NCBI GenBank assembly: GCA_028819955.1 | Contig: JAPPKP010000386.1 | Location: forward strand, 1 to 14,069 | Origin: Rhodospirillaceae bacterium | GTDB taxonomy: Bacteria > Pseudomonadota > Alphaproteobacteria > UBA828 | DNA: 14,069 nt | Direction: 5' to 3' | Shown: piece after piece, positions 6,897-14,069 of the stretch | How positions within the stretch are numbered: the stretch's first letter is position 1 | Layout of the letters: each line of letters opens with the position of its first letter | Made by a program: the position numbers and the translations under genes | Notes under the pieces: model-generated | Database searches by the model: none | What the model was told of the DNA's origin: nothing | The model's input: the letters and a program-made list of their open reading frames with translations, nothing else

Positions 6897-8072
6897 ATGC
6901 GAGAGCTGAAGATCGGACTCGTGGGCGCCGGCTGGATGGGTAAGGCCCACGCCATGTGCTACCGCGCCCAACCGCTCGCATTCGGCGGCAAGCCAGCGGT
7001 TCCCGTGCTCGAAGTGTTGGCCGACGTGAACGAGGAGATCGCAAGCCGGTCGGCGCGTGAGCTCGGCTTCCGCCGCCATACGGCGGACTGGCGGGAGGTC
7101 GTCAACGATCCCGACGTCGACATCGTCGACATCAACACCCCGAACGATATCCATCCCGAGATCGCGATGGCCGCCGCCGCTGCCGGTAAGCACATCTATT
7201 GCGAGAAGCCGCTTGCGAACGACGCGAAGTCGGCGTTTGCAATGGCGGAGGCGGCCGAGAAGGCGGGCGTCATCACGATGGTCGGCTTCAACTACATCAA
7301 GAATCCGGTCCAGACTCTCGCCCGGCGGCTGGTTGGGGACGGCGAGTTCGGGGTGCCGAACTATTACCGCGGCACGTTCTGCGGCGACTTCCTGGCCAAG
7401 CCGGAGATTCCGTTCTCTTGGCGCAACGACAAGGCGCGGGCCGGCTCCGGCGTGATTAGCGATATCGGCGCCCACTGTTTCGCCTTCTTGACCCATCTCG
7501 TGGATCAGCAGGTGAGCGAGGTGATGTGCAACCTGGAAATCATCATCCCCGAGCGCCCGGCGCCGCCGACGGAGGCCGGCGTCAGCCTCAGTGTGCGCGG
7601 CGGCGGCGGTCCGCTGGTGCCGGTGGAGACCGACGACCTTGCGACCGTGATGTTCAAGACCGCGGGTGGCCTCACCGGACACATGGAGATGAGCCGCGTT
7701 TCGATGGGCAAGCGCATGGATATCGGCTACGAGCTGACCGGCACCGAGGGCGGGATTCGCTACTTCTACGACCGCATCAACGACTTGCAGGTCTACAAGG
7801 AGGAAGGCGATCAGGCCACGAGGGGCTTCAAGCACATTTCGATGGGGCCGCACGACCCCCACTACGCGGCGTTCTTTCCGGTTGCGGGAATGGGCTCCGG
7901 CTACAACGACTTCAAGGTGATGGAGGTGCAGGGCCTCATGGAGGCGATCGCCGCCGGCAAGCCGGCCTATCCCGATTTCAGGTGGGCGGCGGAGAACCAG
8001 CGCGTGATCGACGCCTGCATCCTCTCGGACGCAGAGCGGCGCTGGGTCAGGGTGGACGAGATCGTCGTCTGA
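6897..8072 (+). CDS. Gfo/Idh/MocA family oxidoreductase
   Basis: A 391-residue NAD(P)-dependent sugar or polyol dehydrogenase-like protein, probably cytoplasmic. The N-terminal Rossmann domain has GAGWMG (residues 10-15), followed by the family's EKP motif (103-105). The C-terminal alpha/beta domain carries the catalytic-type sequence SDIGAH with D189 and H193. Overall layout and length, including a segment with GTEGGIRY and a late FRWAAENQ-like stretch, recall levoglucosan dehydrogenase-like and inositol-dehydrogenase-like members. This comparison is from memory and does not fix the substrate. I chose the ATG at 6897 because residues upstream of it are not family-like; the ribosome-binding site (GGATGGA) is weak. 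The gene diverges from the SDR operon and converges on tag with 6 bases between stops. Confidence 0.93.
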   Translation: MRELKIGLVGAGWMGKAHAMCYRAQPLAFGGKPAVPVLEVLADVNEEIASRSARELGFRRHTADWREVVNDPDVDIVDINTPNDIHPEIAMAAAAAGKHIYCEKPLANDAKSAFAMAEAAEKAGVITMVGFNYIKNPVQTLARRLVGDGEFGVPNYYRGTFCGDFLAKPEIPFSWRNDKARAGSGVISDIGAHCFAFLTHLVDQQVSEVMCNLEIIIPERPAPPTEAGVSLSVRGGGGPLVPVETDDLATVMFKTAGGLTGHMEMSRVSMGKRMDIGYELTGTEGGIRYFYDRINDLQVYKEEGDQATRGFKHISMGPHDPHYAAFFPVAGMGSGYNDFKVMEVQGLMEAIAAGKPAYPDFRWAAENQRVIDACILSDAERRWVRVDEIVV

Positions 8073-8078
8073 TTCGGG

Positions 8079-8615
8079 TCAGATGCGAGACCAGGGCGGG
8101 GCCCGCTTCATGATCTCGGCGAAGACCGGGCAGTCCGGCCGGTGGGCGCCTTCCAGATAGCCGGTCGACAGCAGGAACTCGCGGCAGATCTCGCCGCCCG
8201 TGAACTTGAAGTGAGCCTTGAAGAGCTTCACCCAATCCGCGTGCGGCCTCGGATGATGCACGTCGAGCCAGTCGGCAAAGGAGCCGTGAGACTCCTGTAG
8301 CGCCTGAATGCGCCGGGCGTTCTCGATGGCGGCATCGACCTTGAGCCGGTTCCGGATGATGCCGGCATCGGCCAGCAGCCGCGCCCGCTCCGCGTCCCCG
8401 TAGGCCGCGACCCGCGCGATCTCGAACCCCTCGAAGGCCGCGACGAAGGCCTCCTGCTTCTTCAGGATCGTGAGCCAGGAGAGCCCGGCCTGGTTGATCT
8501 CCAGCACGAGGCGCTCGAAAAGCCGGTCGTCGTCCCGCACCGGGAAGCCGTACACCCGGTCGTGATAGGGCCCGTGGAAGAGATGCCCTGGCGCGATATC
8601 GCAATAGCTCGTCAC
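8079..8615 (-). CDS. tag: DNA-3-methyladenine glycosylase I
   Basis: Base-excision repair enzyme that removes 3-methyladenine from alkylated DNA. The 178 residues match the Tag family (E. coli 187). Zinc-site residues corresponding to the E. coli Cys4/His17/His175/Cys179 set are seen as C5, H18, H158 and C162 (HRPDC). The core QAGLSWLTIL (residues 42-51) with E39 just before it is the base-recognition region, and GIIRNRLK (85-92) is another family signature. The start is GTG at 8615 with AGGGG-like purines upstream. The gene is 21 bases downstream of the DUF1467 gene on the same strand and is probably the last gene of the housekeeping cluster. Its stop lies 6 bases from that of the convergent Gfo/Idh gene. 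Confidence 0.92.
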   Translation of the reverse strand: MTSYCDIAPGHLFHGPYHDRVYGFPVRDDDRLFERLVLEINQAGLSWLTILKKQEAFVAAFEGFEIARVAAYGDAERARLLADAGIIRNRLKVDAAIENARRIQALQESHGSFADWLDVHHPRPHADWVKLFKAHFKFTGGEICREFLLSTGYLEGAHRPDCPVFAEIMKRAPPWSRI

Positions 8616-8636
8616 GGCCCCTGCCCCTATCCGCGC

Positions 8637-8879
8637 CTATTCCGCGAAGGTCTCGAGCGAGAGCCAGCCGGCCTCGACGACTCCGACGATGACACCGGTG
8701 ATCACGCCGCCGGCTGCGGTGGCGATCGCCGCCTTGCGCCAGAGCCGCGGGCGCTGAGGCGCGCCCGGCGCGTGGCCAGGCTCCGGGTTCTCGATCGGCC
8801 GGATCCCGAAGGGCAGCGCAACGAAGAAGCTGAGCCACCAGGCGATCACGAAGACGACAATGATGCCGAAGGCGTCCAC
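8637..8879 (-). CDS. DUF1467 family membrane protein
   Basis: An 80-residue protein with two predicted membrane helices (about residues 4-25 and 50-70) joined by a Pro-rich cytoplasmic-type loop. The sequence after helix 1 (LPFGIRP) and the RKA segment before helix 2 match the DUF1467 pattern, a small family of unknown function common in alphaproteobacteria and typically found just after the methylmalonyl-CoA epimerase gene, as here. The start is GTG at 8879, 10 bases after the epimerase stop, with only a short TGAGG upstream that overlaps that stop codon. Confidence 0.85.
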   Translation of the reverse strand: MDAFGIIVVFVIAWWLSFFVALPFGIRPIENPEPGHAPGAPQRPRLWRKAAIATAAGGVITGVIVGVVEAGWLSLETFAE

Positions 8880-8889
8880 GGCGGCGGCC

Positions 8890-9294
8890 TCAGACCTGCT
8901 CCAGCTCGACCAGCGTGCCGCAGAAATCCTTGGGGTGGAGGAAGATCACGGGCTTGCCGTGCGCGCCGGTGCGGGGCTCGCCGTCGCCCAGCACCCGCGC
9001 GCCTTCCGCCACCAGGCGGTCGCGCGCAGCCATGATGTCGTCCACCTCGTAGCAGAGGTGATGGATGCCGCCCACCGAATTCTTGGCAAGAAAGCCCGCA
9101 ATGGGCGATCCCTCGCCAAGCGGGTGCAGCAGTTCGAGCTTGGTGTTGGGCAGCGTGACGAAGACCGTCGTCACCCCGTGCTCCGGCAGGTCCAACGGCT
9201 CGGAGACCTCGGCGCCCAGGGTCCCGCGATAGAGCGCGCTCGCCGCCGCGAGGTCCGGCACGGCGATAGCGACATGGTTCAGGCGTCCAATCAC
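8890..9294 (-). CDS. mce: Methylmalonyl-CoA epimerase
   Basis: Interconverts (R)- and (S)-methylmalonyl-CoA in propionyl-CoA metabolism, in the cytoplasm. The 134 residues form a VOC-fold protein with two beta-alpha-beta-beta-beta repeats. Metal ligands are visible at H7 (LNHVAIAVPD), E54 in the ELL segment, H78/H79 (GGIHHLCYEV) and E130 (LVELEQ). The length is that of the family. The start is GTG at 9294, 12 bases after the rnj stop, with a GGAG ribosome-binding site. This VOC protein differs from the VOC domain fused to the binding protein earlier in the window, which belongs to another subfamily. Confidence 0.92.
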   Translation of the reverse strand: MIGRLNHVAIAVPDLAAASALYRGTLGAEVSEPLDLPEHGVTTVFVTLPNTKLELLHPLGEGSPIAGFLAKNSVGGIHHLCYEVDDIMAARDRLVAEGARVLGDGEPRTGAHGKPVIFLHPKDFCGTLVELEQV

Positions 9295-9306
9295 GGTCCG
9301 CTCCGC

Positions 9307-10989
9307 TCAGCCCGGCACCCGCGCGATCTGCACGTCGATCACCGGGCGCTTGCCGTGGCTCTCGCGCAGCGCGCGCCGGATGGCTTGCCTCGCCGCCTGC
9401 TCGATCGCGCTCTCCTCACGCGCCTGGGCCCGCGGCAGTGAGTCCACCGCGTCCGCCACGTCCGCCGCAATCGCCTCCCGGGCGGGCCGTTCGTCCTCCG
9501 CATCCAGGATGCCCCGGCCCGAGACCTGGGGCGAGACCAGGGTGCGCCCGCTGCGGTCGACCACGACCGAGACGAAGACCGCTCCATTGTGCATCAGCTT
9601 GCGGCGCGCGCCGATCGAGACGTGATCGGTCGCGACGATCTGCTCGCCGTCCAGCGCGAGCCGCCCGGCCGGCGCGCGGCCGATCACCGTGGCCGGTCCC
9701 GGCGCGAGGCGCAGCAGGTCGCCGTTCTCGACGAAGACCGGCTCCGGCACCTGCAGTGCGCGGGCCAATGCGCCATGGGCCTGCATGTGGCGCGCCTCGC
9801 CGTGCACCGGCACCGCGATCTGCGGCCGGATCCACTGGTACATCTGACGCAGCTCGCCCCTGCAGGGATGGCCGGAGACGTGCACGCCCGCGTCGTTCTC
9901 CGTGATCACCTCGATACCGCGCCGCAGCAGCCGGTTGTGCAGGTCGCCGATGGTCCGTTCGTTGCCGGGTATGATCTTTGAGGAGAAGATCACCGTATCG
10001 CCTTCGCCGAGGCTCACGCGCGGATGGCTGTCGCCGGCGATCCGGGCCATCGCGGCGCGCGGCTCGCCCTGGCAGCCGGTGCAGAGATAGACCACCTGGC
10101 TGCTGTGAAGCGGCGCGCCTTCGTCCTCCGTGAGCAGCCGGACGCCGTCGAGATAGCCGCACGAGCGCGCCGCCCGCACGTAGCGATGGAGCGAGCGCCC
10201 GACCAGCACCGGCTCGCGGCCCGCGTCCCGCGCCGCCAGCGCCACCGATTCGAGCCGGGCGACATTGGAGGCGAAGAGGGTAACGGCGAGGCCGTGCTCG
10301 CGCTCGGCGATGAGACGCGCGAGGGTTTCGCGCACTTCGCCCTCCGACCCTGACTCGCCCTCGACCGTCGCGTTGGTGGAATCGCCGACCAGCGCGAGCA
10401 CGCCGGCCTCGCCCGCCCGTCGCAACGCGTCTTCGTCCAGGTTCTCGCCGACCAGGGGCTCGGGATCGATCTTCCAGTCGCCTGTGTGCATCACGCGCCC
10501 GTAGGGCGTCTCGATGAGCAGCGCGTTCGGCTCCGGGATCGAATGCGTGAGCGAGATAAAGGTGAGCGCGAACGGCCCGAGATCGAGCTGGCTCGAGAGC
10601 GCCACCTCGGTCAGCGGCACCTCCGAGAGCAGCTTCGCGTCCGCCAGCTTCTCGCGCAGCACCGAGGCGGCGAAGGGGGTTGCATAGACCGGGCAACGGA
10701 ACCTCGGCCAGAGATAGGCGACCGCGCCCAGATGGTCCTCGTGGGCATGAGTCAGCACGATGGCGAGCAGGTCCTTCCTGCGCGCCTCGATAAACACCGG
10801 GTCCGGCATGAGCACGTCGATGCCGGGCAGCGTGTCGCCCGCGAAGGTGATGCCGAGATCGACCATCAGCCACTGGCCCTGGCAGGCGTAGAGGTTGAGG
10901 TTCATGCCGATCTCGCCAGCGCCGCCGAGGGGCAGGAAGTGCAGCGCATCGCGCTGGACACTCGGCGTTGCGGACGCGGGCTCGTTCAC
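9307..10989 (-). CDS. rnj: Ribonuclease J
   Basis: A 560-residue metallo-beta-lactamase/beta-CASP nuclease with expected 5'-3' exo- and endonuclease activity in RNA maturation and decay. Metal-binding motifs are HAHEDH (81-86), H149, D171 in HTGDWK, GHP (373-375) and PVHGE around H396. The beta-CASP domain includes GDSTN (202-206) and [11 protein letters not shown] (239-249). The N-terminal [12 protein letters not shown] is typical of RNase J. The start is GTG at 10989, whose first bases overlap the coaX TGA stop (GTGA, 4 bases), a common coupling arrangement. The frame continues upstream of this GTG, but there it only shadows coaX. The C-terminal region (about 450-560) is the usual oligomerisation part. 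Confidence 0.95.
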   Translation of the reverse strand: MNEPASATPSVQRDALHFLPLGGAGEIGMNLNLYACQGQWLMVDLGITFAGDTLPGIDVLMPDPVFIEARRKDLLAIVLTHAHEDHLGAVAYLWPRFRCPVYATPFAASVLREKLADAKLLSEVPLTEVALSSQLDLGPFALTFISLTHSIPEPNALLIETPYGRVMHTGDWKIDPEPLVGENLDEDALRRAGEAGVLALVGDSTNATVEGESGSEGEVRETLARLIAEREHGLAVTLFASNVARLESVALAARDAGREPVLVGRSLHRYVRAARSCGYLDGVRLLTEDEGAPLHSSQVVYLCTGCQGEPRAAMARIAGDSHPRVSLGEGDTVIFSSKIIPGNERTIGDLHNRLLRRGIEVITENDAGVHVSGHPCRGELRQMYQWIRPQIAVPVHGEARHMQAHGALARALQVPEPVFVENGDLLRLAPGPATVIGRAPAGRLALDGEQIVATDHVSIGARRKLMHNGAVFVSVVVDRSGRTLVSPQVSGRGILDAEDERPAREAIAADVADAVDSLPRAQAREESAIEQAARQAIRRALRESHGKRPVIDVQIARVPG

Positions 10990-11777
10990 TGTGCTCTCCG
11001 ATTGCGCCGGTGGATTTCGCGCAGGCCCCGGATCGTGAGGTCCGGATCGACCGCGTCGATTGCGTCCGTGGCATCGCCGAAGAGGCCGGCCAATCCTCCG
11101 GTCGCGACTGTCGTCACGGGTGCGTCGATCTCGGCTTTCATGCGCGCGACGATCCCTTCGATCAAACCCACGTAGCCCCAGTAGATGCCGGACTGCATGG
11201 CCGGCACCGTCGCCTTGGCGATCACTTGGTCGGGTCGCTTGACCGCGATACGCGGTAGCTGGGCTGCGGCCTGATGCAGCGCCTCCAGCGAGAGGCCGAT
11301 GCCGGGGGCGATAATGCCGCCTTCGTAGGCCCCCTCGGCGCTCACGGAATCGAAGGTGGTCGCGGTGCCAAAGTCGAGAATGATGAGCGCGCCCGGATGG
11401 CGGATATGCGCGCCCACCGTGTTGACCAGCCGGTCGGCACCCACCTCCTCGGGCCGGGGCACGTTGACTGCGATGCCGAGCTCGACTCCCGGCTCGCCGA
11501 CCACTTGTGCCTCGCAGCCGCAATGGTCCGCGCAAAGCGACTTCAGCGCGCCGATTCCCTGCGGCACCACACTGGAGACGATGGCCTCGTCGATATCGGC
11601 GAGGCGCACGCCGGCTTGGGCCAGGAGCTGCCCGAGCCAGACCCCGTACTCATCGCTGGTACGGCGCGCGTCGGTCATGGCCCGCCACTGGCCGCGCGGC
11701 GCCTCGTCCCCATTCCCGCCTTCCTCGAACACGGCGAAGACGGTGTTGGTGTTGCCGGCGTCAACCGCGAGCAGCAT
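10986..11777 (-). CDS. coaX: Type III pantothenate kinase
   Basis: Catalyses the first step of coenzyme A synthesis, ATP-dependent phosphorylation of pantothenate, in the cytoplasm. The 263 residues belong to the ASKHA fold. The phosphate-binding loop with catalytic Asp is DAGNTN (6-11), GADR (113-116) is the pantothenate-site motif, and DFGTATT (135-141) and GGIIAPG (153-159) are further family signatures. I chose the ATG at 11777 over one at 11792 because GGAGG (11784-11788) is correctly spaced for it and the protein then begins directly at the ATP loop. The gene overlaps the end of birA by 17 bases and the start of rnj by 4. Confidence 0.95.
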   Translation of the reverse strand: MLLAVDAGNTNTVFAVFEEGGNGDEAPRGQWRAMTDARRTSDEYGVWLGQLLAQAGVRLADIDEAIVSSVVPQGIGALKSLCADHCGCEAQVVGEPGVELGIAVNVPRPEEVGADRLVNTVGAHIRHPGALIILDFGTATTFDSVSAEGAYEGGIIAPGIGLSLEALHQAAAQLPRIAVKRPDQVIAKATVPAMQSGIYWGYVGLIEGIVARMKAEIDAPVTTVATGGLAGLFGDATDAIDAVDPDLTIRGLREIHRRNRRAQ

Positions 11778-12540
11778 GTGCCGCCTCCGCATCGCCGAAG
11801 ATCACATCCCCGGCCGCGACGGAGAGTCGCTCCCCGTCCGGTTGAGCCAGCACCAGCGCACCCTCCTCGTCGAGGCCTTCGAAGACCCCGGTTGCGCGCC
11901 GCTCACCATTCGCGACCGTCACCGGGCCGCCGAGCCCGTGGGCACGGGCGAGCCAGGCGCGTCGCACCGCTGCGAAGCCCCGCGTCTCCCATTCTTGCCT
12001 GCGCTGGGCCAGCGCCGCCAGCACCGAGCGCAGCGCCTCCTCCGGCGCGAGCGTCGGGCCGCCAGCCTCGGCGAGGCTCGTTGAGGGAATGGCGCCATCG
12101 ATTCGCGGGTGGCTCGCGAGGTTCACGCCGATCCCCAGCACCACCCAATCCACGTGCCCTCCCGGCCCGAGTGCGGACTCGAGAAGAACGCCGGCGGCCT
12201 TGCCGCCATCCACGAGAACGTCGTTCGGCCACTTGCAGCGCGCCCTGCCCGGCAACGACCCGTCCACCAGATCGAGGACGGCGAGCGCGGCGACGAAGGA
12301 GAGTTGCGCGACGCACCGCGCCCCGCAGGCCGGGCGGAGGATCACCGAGACATAGAGATTGCCCGGCGGCGAGACCCAGGAGCGACCCCGCCGGCCGCGG
12401 CCCGCTCGCTGTTGCCGCGCCCAGACCACCGTGCCGTCCGGCGCGCCCTGGGCCGCGCGGTTCTTGGCCTCGTCGTTGGTGCTGCCGGCCTCGTCGAGGG
12501 CGATCAGAGTGTAGCCCGGCGGCAGCGTCGCCGGCGGCAC
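11761..12540 (-). CDS. birA: Biotin--[acetyl-CoA carboxylase] ligase
   Basis: Attaches biotin to biotin-dependent carboxylases via biotinyl-AMP. The 259 residues contain the catalytic domain: GSTN (19-22), GRGRRGR (47-53, biotinyl-AMP loop), KWPNDVLV (103-110), KAAGVLLE (114-121) and GIGVNL (136-141), then a small C-terminal SH3-like domain. No N-terminal helix-turn-helix is present, so this is a group-I ligase without a repressor role. The start is taken as GTG at 12540, 20 bases after the nuoN stop. It has no clear ribosome-binding site, so the exact start is uncertain, but residues upstream in this frame only shadow nuoN. The neighbouring mce gene acts downstream of propionyl-CoA carboxylase, a known biotin enzyme class. 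Confidence 0.93.
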   Translation of the reverse strand: MPPATLPPGYTLIALDEAGSTNDEAKNRAAQGAPDGTVVWARQQRAGRGRRGRSWVSPPGNLYVSVILRPACGARCVAQLSFVAALAVLDLVDGSLPGRARCKWPNDVLVDGGKAAGVLLESALGPGGHVDWVVLGIGVNLASHPRIDGAIPSTSLAEAGGPTLAPEEALRSVLAALAQRRQEWETRGFAAVRRAWLARAHGLGGPVTVANGERRATGVFEGLDEEGALVLAQPDGERLSVAAGDVIFGDAEAAHAARG

Positions 12541-12560
12541 GGGCGGGGTGGCGGTCGCGC

Positions 12561-14021
12561 TCAGGGCATGAGCGCCGCGGCAGCGGCTTCCGCTCCGGCC
12601 AGAATGGGCGCCGGGTAAGCGAAGAAGAGCAGCGTGATGATGCCCGTGCCCGCGAGCACGGCGGAGAGCTCCACGCCGACCGGGCGGTCGAAGCCTTCCG
12701 CCGGCTTGTCGAAGTACATCACCTTGACGATCCGAATGTAGTAGTAGGCGCCGACGACGCTTGCCAGCACCCCGAAGATCGCGAGCCCGTAGAGCCCTTC
12801 GTCGACCGCCGCCAGGAACACGTAGAGCTTGCCGAAGAAGCCGGCGAGCGGTGGGATGCCCGCCATCGAGAACATGAAGATGGCGAGAGCCAGGGCGAGC
12901 GACGGGTTGGTCTTGGAGAGGCCGGAGAGGTCGCTGATCTCCTCCACCATCTGGCCGCGCTGGCGCATGGCGAGGATGCAGGCGAAGCCGCCCAGCGTCA
13001 TCACCATGTAGATCAGCATGTAGACGAGCACGCCCCGGATGCCTTCCGGCGTTCCCGCCGAGAGCCCGACCAGCGCGTAGCCCACGTGGCCGATGGAGCT
13101 GTAGGCCATCAGCCGCTTGATGTTCTTCTGCCCGATGGCGGCGAAGGCGCCGAGCCCCATCGAGGCGATAGAGACGAAGATGACGATCTGGTCCCACTGG
13201 CCGGCCAGCTCGTGGAAGGGGCCGAGGAAGACCCGGAGCAGCAGCGCCATGGCCGCGACCTTGGGCGCCGCGGCGAAGAGGGCGGTGACCGGGGTCGGTG
13301 CGCCCTCGTAGACGTCGGGCGTCCACATGTGGAATGGCACCGCCGAGACCTTGAAGGCCAAGGCTGCTGCGATGAACACGAGCCCGATCAGCACGCCCGT
13401 CTCCGCCGCCACGTTGCCCGGCACGGTGGTGGTCAGCGCCTCTGCGATCCCCTCGAAGCCGGTCACGCCGGTAAAGCCGTACACCATGGAGCAGCCGTAG
13501 AGCAGCAGGCCCGACGAGATCGCGCCCAGCACGAAGTACTTGAGCCCGGCCTCGGTCGAGCGCAGCGAATCCCGCCGGAACGCGGCGACGATGTAGAGCG
13601 AGAGGCTCTGCAGCTCGAGCCCCACGTAGAGCGCGATCAGGTCGTTCGCCGAGATCATCAGCAGCATGCCGAGGGTGGCGAAGACGATCAGCACCGGGAA
13701 CTCGAAGCGGTTCATCCCCTCGCGCTTCACGTAGCCGAGGCCGACGATGAGGGTCACCGCCGCCCCCACCAGCACCAGGCACTTCATGAAGGCTGCGAAA
13801 CGGTCAACCACGAAGAGGCCGAAGAAGGTCGTCGTCCGCTCGTCGGGGAGCACCAGCACCATGACGAAGGCGGCGGCCATGGCGACACAGGCGAGCCAGG
13901 TCATCAGCCGGGTCGAGCGGTCGCCGATGAAGACGCCCGCCATCAGCAGCGTGACCGAGGCCCCTGCGAGGAAAAGCTCCGGCAGCGCGGGCAGATAGTC
14001 CGGCTCGACGAAGGGTTGCAT
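12561..14021 (-). CDS. nuoN: NADH-quinone oxidoreductase subunit N
   Basis: Proton-pumping membrane subunit of respiratory complex I, 486 residues with about 14 predicted helices, the normal NuoN size. Visible family features are the conserved Glu in [12 protein letters not shown] (about residue 134), the Lys-bearing helix with [21 protein letters not shown], and [21 protein letters not shown], all characteristic of antiporter-like NuoL/M/N subunits and specific in detail to NuoN. The ATG at 14021 is preceded by AGGGG. The previous gene's TAG stop is 10 bases upstream, consistent with the end of the nuo operon. Confidence 0.97.
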   Translation of the reverse strand: MQPFVEPDYLPALPELFLAGASVTLLMAGVFIGDRSTRLMTWLACVAMAAAFVMVLVLPDERTTTFFGLFVVDRFAAFMKCLVLVGAAVTLIVGLGYVKREGMNRFEFPVLIVFATLGMLLMISANDLIALYVGLELQSLSLYIVAAFRRDSLRSTEAGLKYFVLGAISSGLLLYGCSMVYGFTGVTGFEGIAEALTTTVPGNVAAETGVLIGLVFIAAALAFKVSAVPFHMWTPDVYEGAPTPVTALFAAAPKVAAMALLLRVFLGPFHELAGQWDQIVIFVSIASMGLGAFAAIGQKNIKRLMAYSSIGHVGYALVGLSAGTPEGIRGVLVYMLIYMVMTLGGFACILAMRQRGQMVEEISDLSGLSKTNPSLALALAIFMFSMAGIPPLAGFFGKLYVFLAAVDEGLYGLAIFGVLASVVGAYYYIRIVKVMYFDKPAEGFDRPVGVELSAVLAGTGIITLLFFAYPAPILAGAEAAAAALMP

Positions 14022-14031
14022 CGCCCGGCCC

Positions 14032-14069
14032 CTAGTTCAGCGCCGCGAGCGCAGCCAGCGGCCCGCGCG
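14032..14069 (-). CDS. nuoM: C-terminal tail of probable nuoM (partial)
   Basis: Only the last 11 full codons and the TAG stop (14032-14034) lie in the window; they read [11 protein letters not shown]. The tail alone is too short to identify. The assignment rests on the standard nuoM-nuoN order, the 10-base spacing to nuoN and the GPL-type ending common in NuoM. Confidence 0.5.
   Translation of the reverse strand, partial: RGPLAALAALN

Noticed and set aside
8073..8078. Possible terminator between the convergent Gfo/Idh and tag genes
   Set aside because: Only 6 bases separate the stops and no hairpin with a T-run is seen.
10990..11535. Upstream extension of the rnj frame through coaX
   Set aside because: No RNase J-like sequence occurs before the GTG at 10989, and coaX fully explains the region.
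12541..13782. Upstream extension of the birA frame through nuoN
   Set aside because: The extension translates to Arg/Gly-rich shadow sequence antisense in style to a membrane protein; nuoN in the other frame is unmistakable.

Overview
The window is GC-rich, densely packed bacterial DNA. It most likely comes from an alphaproteobacterium. The main evidence is the right half, where nuoM(tail)-nuoN-birA-coaX-rnj-mce-DUF1467 all lie on the minus strand in an order familiar from alphaproteobacterial chromosomes. The 560-residue ribonuclease J and the DUF1467 protein also fit that class. Order or genus cannot be fixed from the sequence alone. I saw no RNA genes, insertion sequences, phage genes or CRISPR arrays.

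Left block (1-2890, minus strand): a polyamine-type ABC importer operon with a Tat-exported solute-binding protein (1592-2890), a PotB-like permease (640-1533) and a PotC-like permease cut by the window edge (1-629). No ATPase gene is present inside the window; it may lie beyond position 1. A 348-base gap (2891-3238) separates this operon from a divergently transcribed gene.

Middle block (3239-8072): a plus-strand gene joins a type-I (Leu/Ile/Val-like) periplasmic binding protein, an acidic Pro/Glu-rich linker and a complete VOC/glyoxalase-like domain. The VOC part has its own in-frame ATG and Shine-Dalgarno sequence. Facing it is a compact minus-strand operon: an SDR oxidoreductase, an 81-residue Cys-rich putative zinc-ribbon protein and a cupin. 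Divergent from the SDR is a plus-strand Gfo/Idh/MocA oxidoreductase of the levoglucosan-dehydrogenase-like type. The gap between those two genes holds a perfect 6-2-6 palindrome that could be an operator. Together the middle genes look like uptake and oxidation of one or more small organic (possibly sugar-like) substrates, but the substrate cannot be read from sequence.

Right block (8079-14069, minus strand): a housekeeping cluster read from right to left. It runs from the last codons of a probable nuoM through nuoN (complex I), birA (biotin ligase without a DNA-binding domain), coaX (type III pantothenate kinase), rnj (ribonuclease J), mce (methylmalonyl-CoA epimerase) and a two-helix DUF1467 membrane protein, to tag (3-methyladenine DNA glycosylase I). 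Spacing is 0-21 bases with two overlaps, which suggests one transcription unit. Five of these genes begin with GTG.

The most unusual item is the binding-protein/VOC fusion at 3239-5080. Nothing in the window amounts to a clearly new multi-gene system.
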